A stretch of 64,000 bases of DNA from Tritrichomonas musculus (taxonomy: Eukaryota; Parabasalia; Tritrichomonadida; Tritrichomonadidae). The DNA is taken from positions 9,548,001-9,612,000 of the forward strand of contig JAPFFF010000001.1 in NCBI GenBank assembly GCA_039105265.1, written 5' to 3'. Positions 49,154-59,457 of this stretch are shown here, piece by piece. A model generated the notes under the pieces. That model had not been told where the DNA came from and did not search any database. It was given only the letters and a program-made list of their open reading frames with translations. Each line of letters begins with the position of its first letter. Position 1 is the first letter of the stretch. Position numbers and translations under genes: made by a program.

Positions 49154-50263
49154 TTAACATGATGCTTGAACAACCCTCATTGGATTTACTGAGTTACTGA
49201 ATTTTTTCTCGTTTTCAGATTGTCTGAGAGAAGCCATTTCTTTTCTGTTTGATCTTCCACCAGCACCACTTTTCTTTTCTGCTTCTTTCTTAGCAATCAT
49301 ATCGAACAGCCAATAAGGAAGTAAAACTTTTCTTTTCTTAATTTCTTGTTCTGAAAGTGGAGGGAAAACTTCAACATTAACTAATAAGTCTGATGATATG
49401 TGCAATATAGCTCCGCTATTCCCTCGATAACAATAATTACTATTACTAAAAACAGTTAAACATCTATCGACAGTTTCTTCATCATCTGCATATGGCCAGG
49501 CAACGCCATCAATACACATTTCATGAGATCGAACAAGTAAATCAAGTCCATTATCGTCAAGAAAAGATGTTAAAGCCCTGGGGCCATATATATAGCCACA
49601 ACCTCTTTCATTTGTGGCAAATTCATCAACTTCAATGCCTGGGTCACTCCAGGTCATATCCGTAAAAATTCCACATCCTGAAAGCTCTTTGGGCTTAGAA
49701 TATCTGATTAAATCATCTACATTTTTAAGCTGAGGAGATATTCCTCCATGAACGCAAAAAATTCTTTCCCCAATAATGGCACATAAAGGGAGAAGTTCAA
49801 AGGTATCAATTATCGACATGTAAATATCTTCTTCGTATTTTCCTGAAATTTCTTTGTAAAAGCCATAAAAACGACTTAAGTTTTCTGTTTCATGATTTCC
49901 TCTTAATAAATATACGTTATCTGGATACTTTATTTTAAGAGCAAATAAAAGCATCAAAACTTCGGTTCCGTAAATTCCTCTATCAACATAGTCACCTAAG
50001 AATATGTATCGCATTGCTGGAGGATATCGAAGTCTTTCGAATATACGAAGAAGGTCATCAATGTTTCCATGAATGTCGCCCACAACTGCTATATCTGCTG
50101 ATAATTCGAGCATAACTGGCTCTTTTTTTAATAGATCTTGAACTTGATTCAGCAAACGATGCATGGTTTCTGATGTGACAGGTTGGGCATAGCGTTTTTT
50201 ACCATGCATGCGGCTGAGAAGTACTTGAAATACGATCTCGTCTATCTCACTTGAGGACAACAT
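49154..50263 (-). CDS. PPP-family Ser/Thr phosphatase catalytic subunit
   Basis: 369 residues from ATG at 50263. All metal and catalytic signatures are present in order: GDIHGN (about 61), GDYVDRG (about 90), LRGNHE (about 120), HGGISP (about 172), and the distal SHE (VRSHEMCIDG). The sequence is of the PP1/PP2A superclass but not a close match to PP1, PP2A or calcineurin; YGFYKEISGKY differs from the canonical YGFYDECKRKY. The C-terminal 60 residues are Lys/Glu-rich and lack the PP2A-type DYFL tail. It is preceded upstream, on the same strand, by a PP2A B''-like subunit gene. Trichomonads have large sets of PPP enzymes. Confidence 0.92.
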   Translation of the reverse strand: MLSSSEIDEIVFQVLLSRMHGKKRYAQPVTSETMHRLLNQVQDLLKKEPVMLELSADIAVVGDIHGNIDDLLRIFERLRYPPAMRYIFLGDYVDRGIYGTEVLMLLFALKIKYPDNVYLLRGNHETENLSRFYGFYKEISGKYEEDIYMSIIDTFELLPLCAIIGERIFCVHGGISPQLKNVDDLIRYSKPKELSGCGIFTDMTWSDPGIEVDEFATNERGCGYIYGPRALTSFLDDNGLDLLVRSHEMCIDGVAWPYADDEETVDRCLTVFSNSNYCYRGNSGAILHISSDLLVNVEVFPPLSEQEIKKRKVLLPYWLFDMIAKKEAEKKSGAGGRSNRKEMASLRQSENEKKFSNSVNPMRVVQASC

Positions 50264-50820
50264 TTATAATTTTGTTTACCAAACGTACAGTGATTATTAT
50301 TTCTTATTTCCGTACGTTAAAATGCTGACTACTGAATTTTCTATGGAAAAATTAAGAAATGTCATTGAATTGTATTATATCTGATCGACTATGGTTAAAA
50401 TTTATCATTTTGACGTTTATAAATCTGAAAAAGGGATTTAGGTGTGATAAAGAAAATGATAAATATGACATTATATTTTAGATATAAAAATATTATGAAA
50501 TAACAAAATAAATGTATAGACTTATATTTTATATCTTTTTAATTACTTCTCATTATTCAATGACATGTTTATGGCCGAGAACACAGAGTGTAGCTCACAA
50601 TGAAATATAGAGAAATGTGGCAAAAAATAAATAAATGATTTCATATGATTTTAAATAAAAAAAAAAAATTAATGCAATTTCACCATCATCATTTTTCCTA
50701 AACTTTATTCTTATTTGGTTTGATTAAATAAAAATTAATTATTATAATAAAATACAGTTTGGTTTATTTCAAATATTAAAAAGTTCATTCTGATATCAAT
50801 TTGAGTCATTAAAGAAGCAA
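50264..50820. other. AT-rich spacer
   Basis: Upstream of the PPP gene, whose minus-strand promoter includes TCACTGTACGTTTGG, with TCACT fitting the TCAYW initiator about 30 nt from the ATG. No gene is seen. Confidence 0.4.
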
Positions 50821-52116
50821 TTACCTATCATTTTTATTAACATCATCGTGACCGAAATATATTTTGAATTCATTAAAGTCAGATAAAATGCTTGCTATTT
50901 CTTCACAGGAACCGCATGAAACAAACTGATCTAAAGTAAATCCCATTTCTGTAGCTTGAGTTTTATCAAGTAATTCTTGAATTAAAATTTCTAAGTCTGC
51001 TTCCTTAGAGCCCGATTCTCGAACAAGATCTTTATAAAAACACCCTATATCGAAAGGATTAATCAAACCATCATCATCAACATCAAAAAGGTTAAAATAA
51101 TATCTTGCGCCGTTTGGAGTTTCTGAGTTTTCATAATTTACATAAAAATGAACAAAGCCATTAAAATCCAGGCAACCATTGTAAACTGTCGAGGTTTCAA
51201 ACACACGATCAACAAATGCATCGCACAAATTCCAACCATTGCATGTCTTAAATGATTTTCTATCCATCAAACCATCTGAATTGACACTTTTAGTAAATGT
51301 AGCCAAAATTGAAATAAAGTATGAGTAAGAAAAAATATTATCAGGATCATCTTCTGGAGGTTCATCACTTTCTTTGTTTTGCTTTGATATTTGCGAAAGT
51401 GATAAAAATGAAGAAAATTGCCTAGATGACATTAATTCAGCGGGTGATACTTTGTTCATTCCATATGGATCAAAGAAAAAGGTGATTTGTTCAAGTGCAA
51501 GTTGTCTATAATAAGGAAGCTGAAATTCATCATTCTTTAAAAGAGGTGATAATGAATCAATTTCTCTAATTTTTTTTTCAAAAAAGTCTCCAATGTCGTC
51601 AAGAGTAAGCATACAATCAGATAATTTTGAATAAGAAAGCAACTCGCAATAATCTTTATTTAGTTTAATGATTCCTTTGACAAACTGTGAGTAACTTAAA
51701 AAATCGAAGAAGAGTGGTTTAAATACAAATGCCTTATATACATCTTCTGAAAATAATATCTGCTTTGATTTTTTTGAAACGAGATTCATTATAATTGGAT
51801 TATAAATAATAAAGCGAGGCGGTTGTTTTTGCTTCAAGTATTTCTTTGGATAAAGAATCAATTTCAAATATTTTTCACAATCTTCTTCAGTACAAAAACG
51901 CTTCGATACAATATCTGGAATAACTTTATTTATGAGGGCTAATATATTTGGAAATAATTTTAATGCAGGCTCAGAAACAGAAAATGAAAATGGTAAAATT
52001 GACTGAGAATTTGTTTTTGTTGAATTACTGAGTTTTATATATTCTTCCTTTTCTTCTTGTGATCCAAATTTCTCTATAGCTTGAAGTCCTGAATCAAAGG
52101 TATGAATATAAGCCAT
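50821..52116 (-). CDS. PP2A B''-type EF-hand regulatory subunit (PPP2R3/G5PR-like)
   Basis: 431 residues from ATG at 52116. The middle and C-terminal parts follow the B'' layout of PPP2R3 and plant TONNEAU2/FASS: FFFDPYGMNKVSPAELMSS, then SYSYFISILATF, then LDFNGFVHFYVNYENSETP (family DFVxFxLAxENKxTP) and a canonical EF-hand loop DVDDDGLINPFD at about residues 340-351. A second weak EF-like region lies near residue 290. In the family these subunits bring PP2A to its targets and respond to calcium; some localise to centrosomes or the cortical cytoskeleton. The adjacent PPP catalytic gene may or may not be its partner, since holoenzymes usually use PP2Ac. Confidence 0.82.
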   Translation of the reverse strand: MAYIHTFDSGLQAIEKFGSQEEKEEYIKLSNSTKTNSQSILPFSFSVSEPALKLFPNILALINKVIPDIVSKRFCTEEDCEKYLKLILYPKKYLKQKQPPRFIIYNPIIMNLVSKKSKQILFSEDVYKAFVFKPLFFDFLSYSQFVKGIIKLNKDYCELLSYSKLSDCMLTLDDIGDFFEKKIREIDSLSPLLKNDEFQLPYYRQLALEQITFFFDPYGMNKVSPAELMSSRQFSSFLSLSQISKQNKESDEPPEDDPDNIFSYSYFISILATFTKSVNSDGLMDRKSFKTCNGWNLCDAFVDRVFETSTVYNGCLDFNGFVHFYVNYENSETPNGARYYFNLFDVDDDGLINPFDIGCFYKDLVRESGSKEADLEILIQELLDKTQATEMGFTLDQFVSCGSCEEIASILSDFNEFKIYFGHDDVNKNDR

Positions 52117-52386
52117 TTAAGTATTAGTGTCCGTTTATGAAAAAAAGATGATGAAAAAGCATTCAAAAAATCACATAAATTCAATATATTCTCACAAAAC
52201 AAATTCTAAAATCTCTAAATATTCAATTTCAAACTCAAATGAAGAAAACAACTTTAATTTGATGGTTAGCTTTTGACACCAATTGAGAGATATAAAACAA
52301 CAGAGTTTCTTTATTTTTTTTAAAAAATAAACCTTTATATAATATATATTATATAACAAAATCACAAACGCATTAATATTCATTAT
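52117..52386. other. spacer with a doubtful hydrophobic 63-codon frame
   Basis: A minus-strand frame at 52192-52383 starts with ATG but is AT-driven (Ile, Phe, Leu, Lys). Its position between tandem genes fits untranslated DNA. It is not called as a gene. Confidence 0.35.
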
Positions 52387-55300
52387 TTATGAATTATTAT
52401 CTGTTTGAGATTTTTCTCTAATTATACCTTGTAAAATAATCTGTACTATACCATTATTAGGATCTTTCAAAAGAATCTGTTTGCAGTATCTAATAGCTTC
52501 ATCCAAGTTCTTCTTCACTCCTTTCCCTCCTTCTAAACGCTGAGCATATTCAATTTGTGCTGGAATATTACCTTGGTCAGCTGCAAGTTTATAATATCTA
52601 GAAACTTCCTCACTATAATTAGATTCATCTTCATCGATTGATTTATCTCTTGCATATAAGAATTGGGACTCACTATCTCCCAAATCGGCAGCCTCTTTAA
52701 GATATTTTCTATATTTAGAATCAGATCCATTATTATCACTTTCATCTTCATTTTCATCGATTATTCCTTCATTAATACAAGTTGCACACATAATAAGTCC
52801 ATATACATTTTTTTCATTTGCTAATTTGGTAAAGTATTGAATTGCAGAATCAGGGTCATCTTCAACATTTTCATATAATTTTGCTCCCCAGGCTTCGACA
52901 GCAGGTTCATAATAACCCGCAGATCTTTTAATTTTGCTATTTTCTTCATCATTTGAAAGTGTAATGAAAAATGGCTTATAACTTCTATTTTCAGCTGCTG
53001 TTTTTAGATATTTAAGACCCAAATCTTGATCTTTATCTTCAAGATATTTTGAATACATGAATTGAGCTTCAGGGTTTCCTTCATCGGCAGCATTTTTAAG
53101 CATTTCGGGACCATTTGGTTCATCAATGCAATGAGTTCCATATTGAAGCATTGCTTCGACAGATCCCAAATGTGCAGCCTGTAGGAAAACCTTCATTGCT
53201 TTGTTGAAATTAATTTGGTCATCTGGAGTTCCTCTTCCATTCAATAAGCAATGTGCGTAATAACACATTCCTTCGAGAAGAGGACTATCTTTTTTAATAT
53301 TTTTATAATAGTAATAATTAACTTCGTTTTCACCAGAAGAAGTTGTTGTTGATTCTGAGTCACTATCAGAATCAGAATCGGATGAAAAGATGATCTTTTT
53401 AATAGGCTTAGGACATGAATATGAAGCTTTTTTGAAATAATAAAATGCTTTTTTATCGTCTTGATTTACGCCTTTTCCAAAGAGAAAACATTTACCATAA
53501 TTGACGATAGCATCAAGATTCTCTTTCGATGCTGCCTTCTCGAAATAAGATGCTGCCTTTTTATAATCAACATTGACGCCATTTTTTCCTTCAAGGAACG
53601 AAAGACCTAACTCATTTAATTTTTGAGGATCATCTTCATTTGTATTCATGCCAGTAATCAAGATTTTATTTGTACTTCCATTAAACAAGTTCAAATTACT
53701 TTGATTACTTCCATTTGATTCAAAAGGATTTTTAATTGAATATGATGAATTAGAATTAGAATTCATATTATTGCCAGTTAATTCATTAAGCAAGTCTTGT
53801 TGCTTTTTATCCAAAGAATCAAAGTTTTTTTTGGCCAATTCGATGCATTGTGAATAATCTTGAAAATCATTGATCTTCTTGAACCAAACAGCAGCATAAA
53901 CGTAATCTTTTTCTTTAAAAAACAATCTTGAAACCTTTAAAATTTTCTTTTTATAAGTTTTAATTGCTGTTGGATCGATTGATTTTCTAGCTTTATATTC
54001 TTCTTCAGCTTCCTTTCCTATTTCTTCGATAATGTTGCATACTTCAACATCAGCATTTTTAACTTTATGTTCTTTTGCATATTGCATGTAAGAGAGTGCT
54101 TGATTAGGATCATCGAGAGCCTTTGCGAATTTAAAGTAACCATAAGGATCACCTTTATTCATTGCATATTGGTAACACTTGATGATTAGTTTCTTTTTTT
54201 CTTCAAATTCATCTTGTGCTAATTTCAAATTTTCAGAAATTACAGAATTTGAGTCGACAGTATTTTTAATTTCTTCTACTTTTTGTTTGTATTCTTTAGT
54301 TAGATCTGAAAAACGAGTATCTGCCTTTTTAATTATTTCTTGTGTTGTGTAATGAGCGATATTAATATTAAAGTAATGCATGAAGAAATTTTTATCATCT
54401 TCAAAGTTTGAATTATTCACTCCACCTTGAATATCAACTTTCTTTTTATTTAAAGAATCAATGTCATCTTCAATTAATTCATCATCCTCAGAAACAGAAT
54501 TATCAGAAGCGAATTTATATTCTCTTCCATATTTTTCTTTATATGCTTCAAGTGCTTCTCCATATTTGCAACTACAAGCAATATTTAAATAATTCTCTGC
54601 TTCTTTTTTAGTTATGTTCTTTTCACCATAATAATCGCCTGTTGACATTTTATAAAGTTTAAAACAAGCTTTTTTATGACGTTTTAAAGCTGCTTCTTTT
54701 AAGTATTTAATTGCAGTTTCACTATCTTTTGCATATTTCAAATAATAACTGCCTAACATGTATTTGGCAGTAGTATTATTATTAGTATCAATGGCCATTT
54801 CAAGATACATCTTCATCTTTTCTAATTCTTCTGTTCCATTCTTTTTTCCTCCCTTTTTTCTATAGATTTTGGCGAGCTGGATCATTGAAGGTACATACTT
54901 AAGTTTAACAGCTTCTTCAAATTGCGGAATCGCTTGGACAATAGATGGATTAGTTCCAATGCCGCCAGTATATTTCATTCCTAGTTCATGAAGTGCTTCG
55001 GGAATTTTATATTTGGCAGCCATTTGCATGTAATCGAATGATTTCTTTTTACTTTTACGAAAATGAATTCCATCGAAATAAAGCTTCGAAATAAGCATCA
55101 ATCCTTCTGGATCATCTCGAGCTGCAGAAAATGAAATAAGAAAAGCTCCATTTTCAATAATTTTATTATTATCTGTTGTTGTAGTAAAAATGCTGCCTAA
55201 ATAATTCATGGATTTAGTATCTCCATTATAAGCTTCAGAAAGAGAATTGATTTCATCAACGTTGTTTTGAGCATCACCATTTTCTTTCCTTTGTTCAAGG

Positions 55301-58300
55301 AAATACAGCATTGAATTTCTATCAAGTTTCTTCTTTTCTTCACTTGTTAGTTTAATTCGTTTAGGAGTGTCATTTTCAATGTCATCTTCCAAATCAGAAT
55401 CTTCATTATCTTCACTTAATTTCTTCAAAACTAAATGAGACGAATGATTGGAATGACTTGATGAATGATTTGAATGATTCGTTATATGAATTTCTTTAAC
55501 TGAATCATCATCATCATCATCACTAAAAGCAGCTTCTTCAAGTTTTCTCATTTTTTGTTTTATTTGTTCTTGATCAAGTTGCGCTTTCTTTTCTTGGCCT
55601 TCAATATATTTTCGATTTTCATCTTTAAAATGAAATCTCAAATGAATATCAGAAGGAATTTCTTTTCCTGATTTAATCAAGTATTTTTCGCCTTCTTTAA
55701 CATATTTTTCATCAGAATTGTTCTTTATAAGTTCTTTTCCATAACTAAACATATAATCTTCATTTCCAAGATCAGCCAATTTCTTCATGAAATGCAATTC
55801 TTTCTTATAATCAATATTTTTATAATATTTTATACATTTCTGAATGGCTTTTGGATTATTTTCATTATTTGCAATGTTTTCTATAAGTTGAATTGCTTTC
55901 TTTTCATCTTTAGGAATTCCTTTCCCTCTAAACATGCACATTGCGTAAGCATAATTTGCATTTTGAAAGTTCGCATCAGCAGCCATTTTTATATATTTCG
56001 CTCCTTTATCTTGATCGTTAGGATCAATGTTTCCAACATTTTTTAATATACATTTTCCATAACAAAATTGAGCTGCAGGAGAACCTTTATCTGCCATATT
56101 TTTCAACCAAGAAATGTCATTCATTATTGGATATTTTTTGTATTCTTTGGTATCAAAGGCAAGTAAAAAAGAACACATTCCATTCATGTTTTCTTGAAGT
56201 GCTGATTCTTTTAACATTTTTAAGCCTAATTCAATATCTTTATTATAATCAGGTCCAATTTTACCTTTAAGTAAAAGTTGTCCATATAAATATTGTGCTT
56301 CTGAATTGCCAAGTTCAGCAGCAAGTTTATAATAATAATTTGCTTTTTCGTTGTCTTGTTTTACATATTTGCCTTGATTATAAAAATCAGCAAATTTATA
56401 AATAATATCAGCATTCTTTGATTCAATAAAATCTCTTTCAAAATCAAAAAGATGCTGTGATTGTTTGTTAATTAATTCTTTGTGAAGCTTGTCAAATTTT
56501 TCTCGAATTTTATTATCATAAATAATGTTACTTTCAACATCATTATGACTCTTGCTTTTAGTTGAACTTTTTAATTTGATTGGCATTAATGAATTAGAGT
56601 ATTTGATGGCTTTTTTATATCCTTTTTCAACTAATTGCTTCAAAATAAAATGCGCTTCTTCTTTTAAAAGTTTGGCTTGATTTGAATCTTTCTCATTTTT
56701 CCCTTCAAGAATAAATTTGACATATTTTAAAGAGCCAGGATCATAATTTTGATAATGTGCCAATTTGTAGAAATGTTGAGCTTGGTCTAAATCAACTGGT
56801 AACCCACTTCCTTTCTCCAAATAATGTGCATAACAATAAAGGGCTTCAGGACAAATGTAAACAGTACTTGTAAAGTTGATTTTAGACTTTATTGCTAAAA
56901 TTGCAGCTTTGCGCAAACATTTGGCAGCTTCATCAATTTTCTTGTTCTTTTCCATAACCAAAGCTAGATTAAAAATGGCTTTGCAAACAATGGACTCATT
57001 TACATTAATAATGTTGTTATCTAAAGCTTCGGATGCCATTTGTAAATATTTTTCAGCTGCTTTTAAATCTACTTTAGAAACACCAAAGCCTTTAAGATGG
57101 CACATTCCAAGGTAAAAGAGTCCTTTAATACATCCTTGTGAGGCTGATTTTTCAATATTGGTCATTCCAGTTAAAATGTCTCTCGAAATGCCTCTTCCAT
57201 TGATCAAACAGACACCATAATTGGCCTGCGCTTCTGAATTACCAAATGATGCACTTTTTTCATAACATTCAGCGGCTTTTACTTCATCGATTTCAGAATT
57301 ATATTTAAAATATTTATTAGAGTAACTTTTACTATTTTTATTGGAATAAACTCCTTGGCTATTATTAGCATCTTTATCATCCATTACTTTGTATGCTTTA
57401 GATGGATCTGAAAAAAGATCACCGAGCATATTTAATGCATTTGGATCATCGGACATCGCTAGCTTCTCAACATAATTTGTTTGCTGAAATCTACTGAATA
57501 TAGACGCAATATTAATTCGTTTAATATTAAAAGTTTTGTTTTGAAAAGTTTCGATGATTAAATTAAAATTGCACCTTTTTTCTGGATTTTGATCTAAGCA
57601 TTGTGTGATAATAGTAACAAGATGAGATGGCAATGGTGAAAGCTTGTCAATTCTATGATCTAAAACAAGTTGTACTATTTTAATATTGTTTGGACCAGAA
57701 AAAAAAGAATCTTGCAGTAAACGGCATACAATAACTCCATATGAAAAAATATCGGTGGCCTTTGTAGGATAAAATTGATCTAATTCTGGTGCTGAATATT
57801 GTGAGTTTATAAATGGCGGATTATAATAAAGTTTTTTGATCTTGTATAGTCCAAAATCTGATACATAGCATTGTTTTGCTCTATCTATAAGAATGTTTGA
57901 TGGACAAAGGTTACCATGTATAATAAAGTTATCGTGTAGGCGTTTCATAGAAACTGCAATTGAAAAAAGGCAATTTAATGAATCTTCTAAGGTCCACACA
58001 TTTGAAAGTTGTACTTGTTTTCGTAAAATTTTATCCAAAGTCGTCTCAGAAATTGATAATGAGAAAAAAGTTGGCTGCAGCTTACAATTGAAATCTACAA
58101 ACGAATAATTTTCATAATAATGCGTATAATTAAAAAGAGAAAAAATATTCTTATTTTGATAAATAGCGTAATCTGGTACAGGTATTGTCATGTTTGAAAT
58201 TGTTGCCGCAGAAATTTCATAAAATGTTTGCAAAAATGCTTTTTGTTGCTGGCTTGTGACGCACTTGGTGTTAAAAGTTTTGAAGATATATTTGTTTGAA

Positions 58301-58407
58301 GGATTTGATGGATCTTTACCAATTGTTATAGTGGTGTTTTGATTTTGATGAATAATAAAGGTTTCTTTAAAATTATTTAGATTGGCTGTGGATCCACAAA
58401 ATAACAT
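52387..58407 (-). CDS. pseudokinase with a very long Sel1-repeat region
   Basis: 2,006 residues from ATG at 58407. The N-terminal domain (about 20-295) has a kinase fold. The HRD-x-KxxN loop reads HGNLCPSNILI, so the catalytic Asp is Asn; VSDFG and a SAPELD (APE) remain, and the glycine-rich loop is not evident. Family knowledge says such a domain is a pseudokinase or at best weakly active. From about 330 to 1990 run dozens of Sel1-like (SLR) helical hairpins of 36-38 residues, for example NSEAQANYGVCLINGRGI and NANYAYAMCMFRGKGI. They are interrupted by acidic/Ser/His linkers (about 965-1010, 1045-1070, 1620-1690). Trichomonads carry many kinase-Sel1 fusions. Sel1 arrays scaffold protein complexes, so this is likely a signalling scaffold with a TKL-derived pseudokinase head. 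It is much longer than typical Sel1 proteins. Confidence 0.9.
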   Translation of the reverse strand: MLFCGSTANLNNFKETFIIHQNQNTTITIGKDPSNPSNKYIFKTFNTKCVTSQQQKAFLQTFYEISAATISNMTIPVPDYAIYQNKNIFSLFNYTHYYENYSFVDFNCKLQPTFFSLSISETTLDKILRKQVQLSNVWTLEDSLNCLFSIAVSMKRLHDNFIIHGNLCPSNILIDRAKQCYVSDFGLYKIKKLYYNPPFINSQYSAPELDQFYPTKATDIFSYGVIVCRLLQDSFFSGPNNIKIVQLVLDHRIDKLSPLPSHLVTIITQCLDQNPEKRCNFNLIIETFQNKTFNIKRINIASIFSRFQQTNYVEKLAMSDDPNALNMLGDLFSDPSKAYKVMDDKDANNSQGVYSNKNSKSYSNKYFKYNSEIDEVKAAECYEKSASFGNSEAQANYGVCLINGRGISRDILTGMTNIEKSASQGCIKGLFYLGMCHLKGFGVSKVDLKAAEKYLQMASEALDNNIINVNESIVCKAIFNLALVMEKNKKIDEAAKCLRKAAILAIKSKINFTSTVYICPEALYCYAHYLEKGSGLPVDLDQAQHFYKLAHYQNYDPGSLKYVKFILEGKNEKDSNQAKLLKEEAHFILKQLVEKGYKKAIKYSNSLMPIKLKSSTKSKSHNDVESNIIYDNKIREKFDKLHKELINKQSQHLFDFERDFIESKNADIIYKFADFYNQGKYVKQDNEKANYYYKLAAELGNSEAQYLYGQLLLKGKIGPDYNKDIELGLKMLKESALQENMNGMCSFLLAFDTKEYKKYPIMNDISWLKNMADKGSPAAQFCYGKCILKNVGNIDPNDQDKGAKYIKMAADANFQNANYAYAMCMFRGKGIPKDEKKAIQLIENIANNENNPKAIQKCIKYYKNIDYKKELHFMKKLADLGNEDYMFSYGKELIKNNSDEKYVKEGEKYLIKSGKEIPSDIHLRFHFKDENRKYIEGQEKKAQLDQEQIKQKMRKLEEAAFSDDDDDDSVKEIHITNHSNHSSSHSNHSSHLVLKKLSEDNEDSDLEDDIENDTPKRIKLTSEEKKKLDRNSMLYFLEQRKENGDAQNNVDEINSLSEAYNGDTKSMNYLGSIFTTTTDNNKIIENGAFLISFSAARDDPEGLMLISKLYFDGIHFRKSKKKSFDYMQMAAKYKIPEALHELGMKYTGGIGTNPSIVQAIPQFEEAVKLKYVPSMIQLAKIYRKKGGKKNGTEELEKMKMYLEMAIDTNNNTTAKYMLGSYYLKYAKDSETAIKYLKEAALKRHKKACFKLYKMSTGDYYGEKNITKKEAENYLNIACSCKYGEALEAYKEKYGREYKFASDNSVSEDDELIEDDIDSLNKKKVDIQGGVNNSNFEDDKNFFMHYFNINIAHYTTQEIIKKADTRFSDLTKEYKQKVEEIKNTVDSNSVISENLKLAQDEFEEKKKLIIKCYQYAMNKGDPYGYFKFAKALDDPNQALSYMQYAKEHKVKNADVEVCNIIEEIGKEAEEEYKARKSIDPTAIKTYKKKILKVSRLFFKEKDYVYAAVWFKKINDFQDYSQCIELAKKNFDSLDKKQQDLLNELTGNNMNSNSNSSYSIKNPFESNGSNQSNLNLFNGSTNKILITGMNTNEDDPQKLNELGLSFLEGKNGVNVDYKKAASYFEKAASKENLDAIVNYGKCFLFGKGVNQDDKKAFYYFKKASYSCPKPIKKIIFSSDSDSDSDSESTTTSSGENEVNYYYYKNIKKDSPLLEGMCYYAHCLLNGRGTPDDQINFNKAMKVFLQAAHLGSVEAMLQYGTHCIDEPNGPEMLKNAADEGNPEAQFMYSKYLEDKDQDLGLKYLKTAAENRSYKPFFITLSNDEENSKIKRSAGYYEPAVEAWGAKLYENVEDDPDSAIQYFTKLANEKNVYGLIMCATCINEGIIDENEDESDNNGSDSKYRKYLKEAADLGDSESQFLYARDKSIDEDESNYSEEVSRYYKLAADQGNIPAQIEYAQRLEGGKGVKKNLDEAIRYCKQILLKDPNNGIVQIILQGIIREKSQTDNNS

Positions 58408-59457
58408 GAAAATAGATTAAGACCAAATAATATCACAAAAAAAGTGAAGTTTATTTCCTAACAAATTTAAAATAAAAATATCTTATGATTTAAATGGCAT
58501 TACTTGATTTTTTATATATTTAAAATTTTAATTTAATATTATTTATAATATATAGGAAGTAATTTTCAATTTACAAGAATTAAAAAAAAAATTGTGGCAA
58601 TACTTAATTTTGAAGTTTCTTTTAATTAAATATATAAAGAAAATCATTTATTATGATGTTTTTTAAATGAATTATTTAAATATACTTAATTTTACATCAT
58701 ATTACCAAAAAAAAACAGAACTTGATTTTTTCAAAAATTGAATTACAATTGAAATTTTTTTTGTATACCAAAAAATAATATTTAAAGTTAGGAAACTATC
58801 AAAAACATCAAAATAATATATTATTTTTCTATAAATATCTTATAAATAATAATAAATAAGTATTTTATGATAAAATAAAAAGATATTCTTACGATAAAAT
58901 TTATTTAAAGAAATAATATTCACAATTTTTCTAAATGGATTTGAAAAAAACTTCAGAAACCTATAAGGGAGGTTTAATCAATTTTTTAAACGTTCTCTTC
59001 AAATTAGATTTTTTATTTTTAAAGCTTATTATTTAATATAGCACTCATTATCATATTTATCCTATTTAAACTTGAAAAAATAAAACTTTTCTTTCTAAAT
59101 CTTCTTTGGAAAATTATTGTTGGGCTTTTTCACTAAAGATGGTGAACTTACTTTGTTTCCAAATTCATTTCTCTTTATTTCATATTAATTTCATTAGTTT
59201 ATCAATCATTTTTAATGAGATGATTTTATCATATAATAAGAGTATTTTATTTTTGCTAGTATTCTTATTTTTTATCATTAAATATATAGTTTAAAATGTT
59301 TTAAAATAATAAAAAAAAACTTATTATTATATCAAAATTTTGCTGAAATCGTTAATCAATTTATAAAATTTTTATTTTAAAAAAGTGAACGCTCATAGAA
59401 AAAGTTAAAAATTTGAATTTTCAATTTTAAAGCCATCTTTAAAAACTTTGCTATAAA
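58408..59457. other. 1-kb AT-rich divergent spacer
   Basis: Separates the Sel1 gene (minus) and the UBR4-like gene (plus). It is very AT-rich. A 62-codon hydrophobic frame near 59106-59294 starts with TTG and is composition noise. No repeat, RNA or gene is recognised. Confidence 0.5.

Noticed and set aside
52192-52383. Small hydrophobic protein gene between the B'' and Sel1 genes
   Set aside because: The composition matches random translation of AT-rich DNA and there is no motif or second support.
59106-59294. Small membrane protein gene upstream of the UBR4-like gene
   Set aside because: It starts at TTG, is driven by T-rich DNA and lies in an otherwise empty divergent spacer.
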